NCBI GenBank assembly: GCA_016714935.1
Contig: JADKBU010000024.1
Location: forward strand, 1-52,755
Origin: Candidatus Accumulibacter propinquus
GTDB taxonomy: Bacteria; Pseudomonadota; Gammaproteobacteria; Burkholderiales; Rhodocyclaceae
Length of the DNA stretch: 52,755 bases
Direction of reading: 5' to 3'
Position numbers and translations under genes: made by a program. Under the pieces are notes generated by a model that saw only the letters and a list, made by a program, of their open reading frames with translations, made no database searches and had not been told where the DNA came from. Positions 44,081 to 52,755 of the stretch are shown here, piece after piece (position 1 is the first letter of the stretch; each line of letters opens with the position of its first letter).

Positions 44081-44496
44081 GACCGGCGTTGTTTTCTCGT
44101 GGGCGGAAGGTGGATTATCGCGCAGGGAAGCGTTGTGATGGCGACGCCGCGGCCCGGTTGGGAAGTCCGTGCCGAGTGTGCTGCGGCCACCGACGACTCC
44201 AGCGCTCCTGGTCGGACGGGATGCTGCCGGGAGTGCGGAAATCCCGCCACATTTCGCAACAGTGTTGCATTTGGATGGCGAACGAGGCAAGATCCGCGCT
44301 CTTCATCGACCCCACCGCCCACTGCGCTCGCCGATAACCCGATGCCTTCAGTCGTCCCGCCGCGCCATTCCGCCAGGAACCCACAGGCCAATCCGGTGCT
44401 CTGCGCCAGTGCTGCCGCGCGGCTGCTCTGGGCCGCGGGCGCGCTGCTGCTGCTGTGGACCACCGTGCTCTGGGCTCGATTGAGCGCTCGATTGCC
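44081..44496. other. Divergent region between phoX and the metal ABC transporter
   Basis: This region is 416 bases. It contains the palindrome at 44256-44268. A possible small membrane protein is read from ATG 44341 (MPSVVPPRHSARNPQANPVL, then LLWAAGALLLLWTTVLWA, one helix); it is short and of unproven coding status. I see no Pho-box match. Confidence 0.4.
44256..44268. promoter_or_regulatory. Palindrome, candidate Zur-type operator
   Basis: GCAACAGTGTTGC is a perfect 6+1+6 palindrome. Its flanks (ATTTC on the left, ATTTG on the right; AAATG...GAAAT on the other strand) extend the symmetry in part. It stands about 230 bases before the transporter ATPase gene and 176 before phoX. Zur sites are A/T-rich palindromes of similar layout, but this sequence is only a loose match. 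Confidence 0.35.
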
Positions 44497-45276
44497 CATG
44501 CCCCGGCCAGCCGCGTGCGCGCACCGGCAGTCGTGCGTTTTGACAACCTGACGCTGGGTTACAACCGCCACCCGGCGGTGCACCACCTGCGCGGCGAAGT
44601 GGCGGCCGGCAGCCTGTTGGCCGTGGTCGGCCCGAACGGTGCCGGCAAGTCGACGCTCCTCAAGGGCATCGCCGGCGAGTTGCGTCCGCTGCAGGGGCGC
44701 ATCGAACTGCACGGCGTGCACCGCCGGCAGATCGCCTACCTGACCCAGCAGGCAACGCTCGACATCAGTTTCCCGATCATCGTCCATGACTTCGTGGCCA
44801 TGGGCCTGTGGCGCGAGATGGGCGCTTTTGCCGGACTGAACCGCGCGCGCCGGCAGCGCATCGCGCAGGCCATCGACGATGTCGGCCTGAGTGGACTGGA
44901 GACGCGTCCGATCGGCTCGCTTTCGGGTGGCCAGTTGCAGCGTGCGCTCTTCGCGCGGGTCATGCTCCAGGATGCACCGCTGGTGCTGCTCGACGAACCC
45001 TACGGGGCGATCGACGCCGCCAGCGTCCGTGATCTGGCGGCGCTGGTCAGGCAATGGCACACGCAAGGCCGGACGGTGATCGCCGTCCTGCACGACCTCG
45101 AACACGTGCGCCAGGAATACCCCGAAACGCTGCTGCTGGCGCGCGAAGTCATCGCCCGTGGCGACACCGCCGGCGTACTCAGCGACACCAACCTGGAGCA
45201 CGCCCGCGCGATCGCCGAAGGTCGCGGCGACGATCCCCACGCCGCGGTCTGCCGCTCCGATCGGGAGGGCGCATGA
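44497..45276 (+). CDS. Zinc/manganese-type ABC transporter ATPase (ZnuC/AztA-like)
   Basis: Walker A VGPNGAGKSTLLKGIAGE, signature SLSGGQLQRALFARVM and Walker B LVLLDEPYGAID, in the ZnuC/MntA order. The main frame is open from 44455 (GTG) without a good start. The ATG at 44497 is followed by CCCCGG, and one extra C there would put it in frame with the rest, so it is the probable true start. The stop overlaps the permease ATG (45273-45276). It energises uptake of zinc or manganese by the following permease and binding protein. Confidence 0.85.
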   Translation, partial: HAPASRVRAPAVVRFDNLTLGYNRHPAVHHLRGEVAAGSLLAVVGPNGAGKSTLLKGIAGELRPLQGRIELHGVHRRQIAYLTQQATLDISFPIIVHDFVAMGLWREMGAFAGLNRARRQRIAQAIDDVGLSGLETRPIGSLSGGQLQRALFARVMLQDAPLVLLDEPYGAIDAASVRDLAALVRQWHTQGRTVIAVLHDLEHVRQEYPETLLLAREVIARGDTAGVLSDTNLEHARAIAEGRGDDPHAAVCRSDREGA

Positions 45277-46149
45277 GCGAGATGCTGTCGTCACTGCCGC
45301 TGCTCTCACCGTTCATCGAGTTCGGCTTCATGCGTCGGGCTCCTGGCCGGCTGTCTGGCGCTGTCACTCGGGCGACGCCGGTCGGGGTCTTCCTGATGTT
45401 GCGCCGCATGAGCCTCGCCGGCGATGCGATGTCACATGCGATCCTGCCGGGCGCGGCGGTCGGTTACCTGATCGCCGGTCTGTCGCTGCCGGCAATGACT
45501 TTCAGTGGTCTGGTCGCCGGCCTGGCGGTGGCGGTTCTGGCGGGCGGCGGCCCGCAATACGGTGATCAGGAGGACGCCAGCCTGGCCACCTTCTATCTGC
45601 TCTCGCTCTCGGCCGGCGTGCTGATCATCTCGCTGCGCGGCAGCAGCGTCGATTTGCTGCATGTGCTGTTCGGCAGCGTGCTCGCGCTCGACGACGCGGC
45701 GCTGTTGCTGCTCGCCGGCTTCGCCTCGCTGTCGGTCGTCGCCCTCGCCCTCGGCCTGCGCCTGTTCGCGCTCGAAGCCTGCGACCCGCTGTTCCTGGCA
45801 AGAATCAGCCGCCTCGCACCGGTGGCGCACTATGGCTTCATGGTGCTGCTGGTGCTCAACCTGGTCGCCGGCTTATGCGCTCGGCACGCTGATGGCGGTG
45901 GGAATCTTGATCCTGCCGGCGGCGGCCGCGCGCCTGTGGGTGTGCAACCTCGGTCCGCTGCTGCTGATCGCCGTGGTCATCGCCTTCGGCGGCTCACTGA
46001 TCGGCCTGCTGCTTTCGTACTACGCCAATCTGCCGGCCGGCCCGGCGATCGTGCTGACGCTTGGCGGCGCGTACCTGCTGTCGCTGGCGATCGGACCGCT
46101 CGGCCCGCTCGCCAGCCGTTGGCGGTCGAACTGGCATTTCGAACGTTGA
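45273..46149 (+). CDS. Metal ABC transporter permease (ZnuB/AztB-like), frameshifted
   Basis: The main frame from ATG 45273 reads MSEMLSSLPLLSPFIEFGFM and then VGVFLMLRRMSLAGDAMSHA, ILPGAAVGYLIAGLSL and SSVDLLHVLFGSVLALDDAA, all hallmarks of ABC-3 metal permeases, with 7-8 membrane helices. At about 45875 one extra base moves the rest (ALGTLMAVGILILPAAAARL through WRSNWHFER) to another frame ending at 46149. A local pair of compensating shifts at about 45335-45373 garbles the second helix. The LRRMSLAGDAMSHAILPG block is strongly AztB/MntB-like. Confidence 0.85.
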
Positions 46150-46166
46150 ATCCCTGGAGGTAGACC

Positions 46167-47129
46167 ATGCGCAAAACACTGCACGACACTTTCCGGAACA
46201 TCCTGCGCCGGCTGGCGGCGAGCACGCTGCTGGCCATCGCCGCCGCCGGGATGGCCGGCCAGGCGCAGGCTGCCGCAGCGCTGCCGGTGGTCGCCAGCTT
46301 CAGCATTCTCGGCGACCTCACCCAACAGATCGGCGGCGAGCGTGTGCAGGTCTACACGCTGGTCGGCCCCGGTGCCGACGCGCACGTTTACCAGCCGACC
46401 CCGAGCGACGCCAAGACACTTTCACGCGCTCGACTGGTGGTGGTCAACGGACTCGGTTTTGAAGGCTGGATCGACCGCCTGGTGAAGTCTTCCGGCTATC
46501 GCGGCAAGCTGGTCGTTGCCAGCCAGGGAGTCAACACACTGCGGCAGGCACGCCCGCAGCCTGGCAAAAACGCGTCGCACGATCACACCGGCGACCTCGA
46601 CCCGCACGCCTGGCAGGATCTGGCCAATGCACGTCGCTATCGTCGACAACATCACCGCCGCACTCGGCGACGCCGACCCCGATAACCGGTCCCGGGATAC
46701 AAGGCCAACGCAGCCCGTCTGAACAAAGAAATTGGAGCCCTGGACAACCAACTGCGTGCCACCTTCGGCGCCTTGCCGGCTGAGAAGCGCAAGGTCGTCA
46801 CTTCGCATGACGCCTTCGCCTATTTCGGCCCGCGCCTCACGCATCCGCTTCATCGCGCCAGTCGGCATCAGCACCGACGCCGAACCCCTTCGGGCGGCGA
46901 CATCGGCGCCCTGATCCGGCAAATCCGACAGGAAAGGATCAAGGCGATGTTCATCGAGAATATCGCCGACCCGCGCCTGCTCGTTACTCCATCAGCCGTG
47001 AATCGGGCGCGCGCATCGGCGGCACGCTGTACCCGACTCCCTGTCGAAGCGCGGCAGTCCGGCAGACAGTTACCTGGGCATGATGCGCCAGAACGCGCAC
47101 ACTTTCGCCACGGCGCTTGCCGTGAATAA
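46167..47129 (+). CDS. Zinc/manganese-binding periplasmic protein (ZnuA/AztC-like), frameshifted
   Basis: A signal peptide is seen (LAASTLLAIAAAGMAGQAQA, about 16-35). Metal ligands are visible: His in GADAHVYQPTPSD, His in LDPHAWQDLANA, His in VVTSHDAFAYFG, and an acidic residue expected in FIENIADPR. The frame changes near 46645 (DNITAALGDADPDN in another frame), 46700 and after 46830. The end (YLGMMRQNAHTFATALA) is near 47120, so the exact stop is uncertain. It starts 18 bases after the permease stop with GGAGG upstream. It captures Zn or Mn for the transporter; the short His-rich loop (ASHDHTGDLD) favours zinc. Confidence 0.82.
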
Positions 47130-47186
47130 GGCATTGCAGGTTCCACCTGAGGCGGCAGCGGGCGGCTCCGCTTCCCTACCGCACGC

Positions 47187-50100
47187 TCAGGCTTCCGTGC
47201 AGTTCGCCCAGCGCTCGATACGGCGGATCCGTGCCTCCCAGGCCGGATGCAAGGCCGCCGGCGAACATGCCAGCGTCGGTTGACCGAGCCGGGCGCCGAT
47301 GCGCTGGCGGGCGACTCCGGCTCCGCTGCTGCTGACCGCGAGCAGGCGTTGCGCCGTCGCTTCGGCTGGGCCGCAGTGCATTGCCAGCAACAACTCCAGC
47401 AGCAGTTCGAGGGCCGCGTTGGCGCGGCTGCTCTGGCCGAGGAACACCTCCAGAGCCGCTTCGATGACGCTGGCCACGGCCCAGGCATGGTGGCGACACG
47501 CGCGCGACTTCGGCCAGCGTCGGCACCAGACGGCGGCCTTTCAGCCAGCCGACAGCCAGTTTGCGGAGAACGGCGCGGCCACCCGCTGGGATGCGGGTGC
47601 GGCTTCGATCCCGGCAATCAACTAATCCGTCGCCAGGCCACGCAGGTCACCGTCACGACCGGCCATGCCCAGCCACAACACCAGCATGCCGGAGTTCGAC
47701 CACGGTCGCTCGTTCTCGAACAGCGGCGTCGCGGATAGGCGTGCAGGCTCGCTGGTGGTGGCGGCGGCGAGGTCGAGGCGTTCGACCACTTCCGCTGCGC
47801 CCTGCGCCAGAAAGGCCTCGCTGTTCAGCGGCCAGAGGGATGCGGCTCCATTCGAGCATCCAGGGCGCGGCATGGCCGACAGACAGCGAGTGGGCAGCGC
47901 CGCTTCGTGCGGCAGGCAGGTCGGCAACACCAGGCTTTCGGATCGAAAGTTGCGCAACGCCAGCGTCGGCATGACCCGCCGCAGCCGGCGCACGAGCGCA
48001 CGCAGGCCGCGCAAGCCTGACGGTGCCTGGCCGTTGCCCCCCAGGCCGGCGTCGGCCGCAGCGGTTCGCCCGCGTATGGCGGCAGGACCTCGAGATCCAG
48101 GCAGGGCAAGGTACTTCCGCGGCGCTGGCGACGCAGCGTGCGCGTCGTGGCTTGCCAGCGATAACTCGCGGGACGCAGCACATCCGGCCAGGAGACCTTC
48201 AATCCGAGTGGTTCCAGCGCCAGGCCGAGGTCGCCGCCAGGGCAGCGGGCGCGCCCTGCCGCGACCCACAGCGCTGCCTGCGCCTGCCCTGCCGTTGCGG
48301 GGTCAGCCTCGCCGCCGAGCGCCCAGCACAACGCCGGAGCCCAGGGCGCCACGCAGTTCCTGGCCACGCCCAGCGTTCGGCGCGGCCGTCCGGTGCCAGG
48401 CGCAACAGCGCCTGCAGCAGATCATGACGAAGCGGCCGCCGATTTTCCTGCTCGTAGACCGCCAGACGCCGCACCAGCGTGTGCGCATCGAGCCAGCCGT
48501 GGCTATGCGTGGGGGTCGCCAGTGGCGCCAGCGCACCGTGCCGGTCGAGATGTCGGGCCAGTTCGCGCAGGCGCTGATCGATGAACCGCACCGGTCCGCG
48601 GACACGCCAGTAGAAGGATAGGCGGTGTGCCGCAGTCCGCCTCCAGCCAGGTCAGTACCAGATCGCGCAGGCCGTCCGCGCCCCCGGCACCAGGCCGCGC
48701 GCGTCGGCGGCGGCACCGGTATGGATGCGCCGAACCAGCGCCTGCGTGCGAGCGGCAAAATCGGCGGGCAGCCCGTCGAACAGACGGCCCATGCCATCGA
48801 CCAGACGTTCGACCTCGTCGACCGAGGCCACGCGCCTGATCGCGTGCGCCACGCAGTCGATCGTTCATCAACGCCGGCGATCGGCAGCAAGGCCCGCACG
48901 TCGCCAGGATCGGCAGTCCGCCCAGGGCAAAGGCCAACGGCGGCGGCGTGGCGACGAGAAATCGACCGTTCCGGCCAGCCTGCCGAGGGTCTGCAGGCGC
49001 ACCGGCACGGCCTGCAACCGAGCTTGCCATTGCCGCTCGGCGGGCGCCGGCCGCCTCACTCCCTGCCGACGACGCGGGCGGCGACAGGCACGGCCGCCGC
49101 ACCGCTGAGGTTGGCGAGTTGCGCGCGGGCATGCGCAGAAATCTCGCTGTCGACGCGCAGCCATTGCGAAACCCGAGCGGCGTCCCAGGCGTCGGGCACC
49201 GGCCGCCAGGAGTCGCGCCGCGGCCTGACTCGTCTCACGACGCTGCAAGGCCTGAACAATACTGCGTGCGCGGCGTCGGTGATCGCGCCTCGCGTTTCTC
49301 CTGGTCGGCCTGCTGCATGATCCGGCCGATCAGTTTCAGCGCGCGGCCAGGGCGTGCGGCCTTGGCCGGCAGGCTGAACAAGGGCAGCATGGTGGTCAAC
49401 GTCGGCGTTAAAAAGCGCTAGTGGCAGGCGGCGGGCGATCGACGCCAGTTGCCGAAGGGCAAAGCCAACGACATGACCGGTGGATGGCTGAGCAGGTCCC
49501 GGTAATGTAGCTTCGCGCGCATCGAGTTCTGCAGCCGTCGGCGCCAGCCGCTGATGCAGTTGGTGATAGCCGGAAAGGACGTTGCTGCTGGTGCTCTTCC
49601 ACAATCCGGACAGGCTCGCGTCGAGCAGGCGCTGGCGGTCGAGCCGGCTCCGCGTCGGCAAGGCGCAGCAAGGCGTCGCTCCAGCTTCGTAGTTCCGGGT
49701 CGCCGCGGGTTGTTGCGCACGCCAGGGTCGCTGAAAGCGGCGGTATCGGTTTCTGAACAGTCGCCAGACTTCCACTTCGAGGCAGACCGGGGTCGGCCAG
49801 CAGGCGGGCACTGACCGGCACATGGCCCTCGCCGTTGCGGAACCATCCCGGATTGAGTCCACCAACCATCAACCGCACATAGCCTTCTTCCCCGGGGCGT
49901 GCGCAGAGTCCGTCACGCACCAGGCCGCGAACGAAGCTCCACCCGAGCTGCCGGGGAACCCGTCGCGCAGCCGGTGACGCAGCCAGGCGTCGCGCCAGGC
50001 CGGGTCGCGGCGACGAACACCTGCCGCAACAGCGCGTCCGCGCCGCGCAGGCCGAGCCAGCGCACACGCCGCGCCTTGTCGACCGGACACAGCGTGAGCA

Positions 50101-50350
50101 CCGCCAGTGCGAGCTTGGCGTGATGTCGTTCCAGCGGCGTCCGAGCGCCGCCGGTGCGCGTCGCCGGCAAACCGGGCAGCAGTCCCGTCCATGCGTTCAG
50201 CAGGCGTCCGCCGTCGCTACCGCCTTCAACAGTTCGGCGGCACTGGCGCCAGAGCGCGGCGGGCCTCCAGGCGGCAAGGCCAGCAGCGCATCGACCACCT
50301 TTGTCGGGCGACCGTCTGGCGATCAGCGCCGCTAACCCCGGCTCGTTCAT
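47187..50350 (-). CDS. DUF6493-like large alpha-helical protein, heavily frameshifted
   Basis: About 1,050 residues are spread over many minus-strand frame pieces. It starts MNEPGLAALIARRSPDK at 50350, then LALAVLTLCPVDKARRVRWL, YVRLMVGGLNPGWFRNGEGH, LEVEVWRLF, KLHYRDLLSHPPVMSLAL, VERLVDGMGRLFDGLPADFA, LATPTHSHGWLDAHTLVRRL with PLRHDLLQALLRLAPDG, LFENERPWSNSGMLVLWLGM, and finally ALEVFLGQSSRANAALELLL. The pattern matches what I know as DUF6493, long HEAT-like proteins encoded beside SWIM zinc-finger genes. The ATG overlaps the SWIM stop (ATGA at 50347-50350). No enzymatic motif is seen; function unknown. The family name should be confirmed. Confidence 0.65.
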
Positions 50351-51721
50351 GATGAAGTGGGCACCTCGGCAGCGCCATCGAGGAACAGCCGCGCCGCCAG
50401 GATATGCTTGCAGGACCACGTTCGCCCTGCAGTTTGCTGAACCACGGACAGGAGCAGCGCGATCCCCTTCCGGCGCGCTGGCGCACATGACGACCCCCGC
50501 GGCCATCGACCGCGAAGCCAGTGGCCGCCGCTGACGTCGATCGTCCGCGGCAGCCCGCCGCACCTTGCTCCCGGCGAGCAGTCTGTGGCATCGAGCAGGC
50601 GCGGCTGCAAGGCCCTCGACGTGGTCAAAGTCGAACGGCAGTTCGCGACGAAAGTAGCGGCCGCTCGCCCGGTCGTAGCCCGCCAGTCCGCGCGCGCCGA
50701 GCGCGGCGAGAGCGCACTCGACCTCGGCGATGTTCAGCCGCGGGCTGCGGCGACGCGGCCGACGTCGATCCGTTCTGCCAGCGCAACTCGGCGCGGACCC
50801 GCGGCAACGCCTCGCTGCCAGGCGCTGCCGGCGAGCGCTTCGAGCACCTGGCCTTCACCCTAGCGAAGCCCCGCTGCGCCTCGGGGCTGACCAGCAGGGT
50901 CACCCGCCCGACCGGAAAGATCACCTCCCAGGCCGAAGCGCCCGCATGCCGCGCCGCTCCAGATGCGCAGCCGTTCGGCCCGCTGCACCAGCCCCGGCAG
51001 TCCGCAGGTGTTGCAGGCCGCTGATCCGCACCCGCGCCGGTGGCCGGTCGCCGACCCAGACGCAAGCCGCTGCCGGACTGAACGGCGAACGACGGCTGCC
51101 TGGGAACGCTGCCCAACGGGCAGGCTCCGGGCGAAGTGGCGCGCCCTCCACACTGTTCACGTCGGCCATCAGCAGCAGCTGCGGCTGATACGCCCGGCAC
51201 CTCGCTGAAGCCCTTTGATCCAGCGCAGCGGTAGGCTGACCTTCTTCCTCGACGACGCGTTCTGCGCCGTGACTAGGCGAACGCTTCCTTGCCGACGGAA
51301 AACCCGACCCGCCCGTTGTCCTGCAAACGCATCAGCGCGGCCCGCATCGGGAGGTTGAAGTCGACGCTGATGGTGCCGCGGCCCAGCCGCTCGGCTTGGT
51401 GCCGCCTGGCGGTATCGAGATCGACGCGCATGCGACCCCGCAGCAGCCGCTGAACCCTCGAAACGAGCATCGCCTCGTTGCTGGTCACCACCGGGTCCAT
51501 CTGCGGCGGCCGCGGCAGGAAGAAGTGGCTGCGCACGACATCGAGCAATCGCCAGCAGCACGTCGGCAGCGCTGCGTGGCTGTCCGATGCGCCCCTGAAA
51601 GAACGGCGGGTGTTCGTGGCCCGACGAACAGGGTCGCCAGCCGTAGCGACTGCGCGCCGGCCGCGACGACGCCCGACGCGTAGGGATAACGATAGGTATA
51701 GTCCAAGGCGCTTGCCGACAT
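50347..51721 (-). CDS. SWIM zinc-finger protein, frameshifted
   Basis: It starts MSASALDYTYRYPYASGVVA at 51721 (GGGAG 11 bases upstream). Pieces in order: HEHPPFFQGRIGQPRSAADV, MDPVVTSNEAMLRFE-like, GTISVDFNLPMRAALMRLQD with GRVGFSVGK, RKKVSLPLRWIKG, AWEVIFPVGRVTLLVSPEAQ, and the SWIM motif CSCPWF...CKHILAARLFLDGA ending at 50347. CxC(n)CxH is the zinc-binding signature, used for DNA or protein contacts. These N-terminal blocks are those of the stand-alone bacterial SWIM protein family of about 450 residues. It is translationally coupled to the DUF6493-like gene. Frame changes are many but the motifs survive. Confidence 0.75.
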
Positions 51722-51999
51722 GCTGTTGATCGCTCCCGCGAAAAATGAGCCAGCGGCTGCGGGACCCATGGCTGCGCACCGCCGGCGTTTCCGGTGCCCG
51801 GCGTCGCACACGACATTCTCGCAGTTTTTTTCTTCTCACTCTCGCCGCAGCACACTCGGCGGCCTGCGGATCGATGCCTGATTACGCAACAAGAATGAGA
51901 TTGACTTGGCCCGCGACGCCATCGATACTGCGCACGGGCGACTGAATGCCCAGGAGGATCTTTTCTGTTTCCACATTGGTTTAACAAAGGAGGGAAGAG
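51722..51999. other. Divergent region between the SWIM gene and the ParB-like gene
   Basis: The region is 278 bases with no gene. It holds the candidate promoter at 51901-51929 for the plus-strand gene and an A/T-rich run around 51825-51840. I see no operator-like palindrome. Confidence 0.4.
51901..51929 (+). promoter_or_regulatory. Candidate sigma70 promoter for the ParB-like gene
   Basis: TTGACT (51901-51906), 17 bases, GATACT (51924-51929), 70 bases before the start codon. This is a consensus match only. Confidence 0.4.
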
Positions 52000-52755
52000 A
52001 TGCGCGCACTCACGATGATGCGTTGGATTTTCACGATCGGCCTGGCGGGAACGGGCGAGCTGCGGCGGTAAACAGACGGGACTCGGCAATCCCCGAATGC
52101 GGCAAGAATACCAAGGTCGCCCGGCCCGACGAGGAGGGAATCATCACGCTCTAGGAAAAGAAGAAGGGGGCTGCGTTATCGACGTGCAGGCGCTGCGTCC
52201 GAGACAACCGCAGTGGGAATGGACGCCGTGGAGTGTAAGGCGGAAAAGATATCGAGCAACGCCAGGAAGGGAAAACTTCAACGACTATCTGCTGGCAGAC
52301 AACGTTGGGTGCCGATGGTGCGCGGCCCGGGCGGTGCGTTCTACCTGACCGACCACCACCACCTGTCCACCGCCGTCTGGAATGCCGATATCAAGGACAA
52401 GGAGAAGAAGGTCTATGCTCTTCCTGCTCGCCGACTGGTCGAGCAATAGCGAGGATGCGCTCCGGCAGCAGATGGTCACGCAGCACGACACCCAGGCTGA
52501 AGGCTCCCGACGGCAAGGACATCAAATTTCAGCAATCTGCTCTCAGGAGCATCGGCACCTTGCAGGATGATCCGTTGCGGACGCTGCGGCCTGGGTGAGA
52601 GGGAGCTTGTGGCTACGTCAAGTAGATCCTCCTGGGGCCGCTGGCGACGATGCGACGACCCGGAGCTGCGCCGACAAGTTTCCGAACGCGACCTGCGCCG
52701 ACGCTTATTTCCTCGAGTTCGCGGGGCGCCTACCTGGCCAATGTGCAGGAGGTCA
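52000..52755 (+). CDS. Secreted ParB-like (ParBc_2) protein, frameshifted and cut by the window end
   Basis: ATG 52000 is preceded by AGGAGGG. An N-terminal hydrophobic stretch (MRALTMMRWIFTIGLA) looks like a signal or lipoprotein signal. Pieces in several frames follow: GMDAVECKAEKISSNARKGK, VPMVRGPGGAFYLTDHHHLS with TAVWNADIKDKEKKVYAL, a piece like WQQMVTQHDT, FQQ...SIGTLQDDPLRTL, and ADAYFLEFA. The YLTDHHHL and DDPxRTL blocks are typical of the putative ParB-like nuclease family PF08857. No replication or partition partner is nearby, and a role is unknown. The 3' end is outside the window. Confidence 0.65.

Noticed and set aside
44341..44551. Separate small membrane protein gene before the metal transporter ATPase
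   Set aside because: One hydrophobic helix is seen, but the frame runs into the ATPase gene and the region has indels, so a real gene cannot be supported.

Overview
The window is high-GC and gene-dense and reads as a chromosomal piece of a denitrifying betaproteobacterium. It most resembles the Rhodocyclales (Dechloromonas / Azoarcus / Candidatus Accumulibacter type). The organism guess rests on a complete isc cluster carrying a second cysteine desulfurase, a nirF-nirDL-nirG-nirH heme d1 block behind an FNR/Dnr-type box, a liv transporter joined to an AMP-forming acyl-CoA ligase, and a DUF485-ActP acetate uptake pair. No rRNA, tRNA, insertion sequence or CRISPR array was seen. The window begins and ends inside genes.

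Layout. 0-3.4 kb: accessory genes, namely the broken C-terminal part of an adenine DNA methyltransferase, a pRiA4b ORF-3-like protein, a small unknown protein, a 21-bp tandem repeat array and an ankyrin protein. 3.5-11.8 kb (minus strand): acyl-CoA ligase, livG, livH, livM, livK, livF and a YqhD-like alcohol dehydrogenase. 12.1-14.2 kb: DUF485 protein and actP with a strong terminator. 14.3-19.2 kb: an unusual secreted alpha-carbonic anhydrase fusion, an aldo/keto reductase and a large MscS-type channel. 19.3-23.9 kb (minus): a PilZ protein and the nir block (diheme cytochrome c, nirF, nirDL fusion, nirG, nirH). 24.2-27.3 kb: a small membrane-anchored protein, a short acyltransferase and a second MscS channel. 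27.3-34.6 kb (minus): DUF2237 gene, iscX, fdx, hscA, hscB, iscA, iscU, iscS, a second cysteine desulfurase and iscR with a candidate IscR site. 34.6-37.1 kb: cysE, trmJ and, divergently, suhB.

From about 37.2 kb to the end almost every recognisable gene is interrupted by one-base frame changes: rcnA behind an intact csoR-type regulator, a truncated PLD/helicase remnant, ald, phoX, a zinc/manganese ABC transporter, a SWIM zinc-finger gene with a DUF6493-like partner, and a ParB-like secreted protein. The shifts keep conserved motifs on both sides and often fall in homopolymers. Uncorrected sequencing or assembly indels are therefore the simplest explanation, although the helicase remnant looks truly truncated.

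How the parts work together. The nir block makes heme d1 for cytochrome cd1 nitrite reductase, which is not in the window (nor are nirJ and nirE), and is probably switched on by low oxygen or NO. The isc operon supplies Fe-S clusters, and cysE beside it supplies the cysteine precursor O-acetylserine. ActP and the liv/ligase operon import and activate small organic acids. The tail carries metal and phosphate homeostasis genes. The least understood material is the SWIM/DUF6493-like gene pair (47.2-51.7 kb) and the carbonic anhydrase fused to an adhesin-E-like domain.
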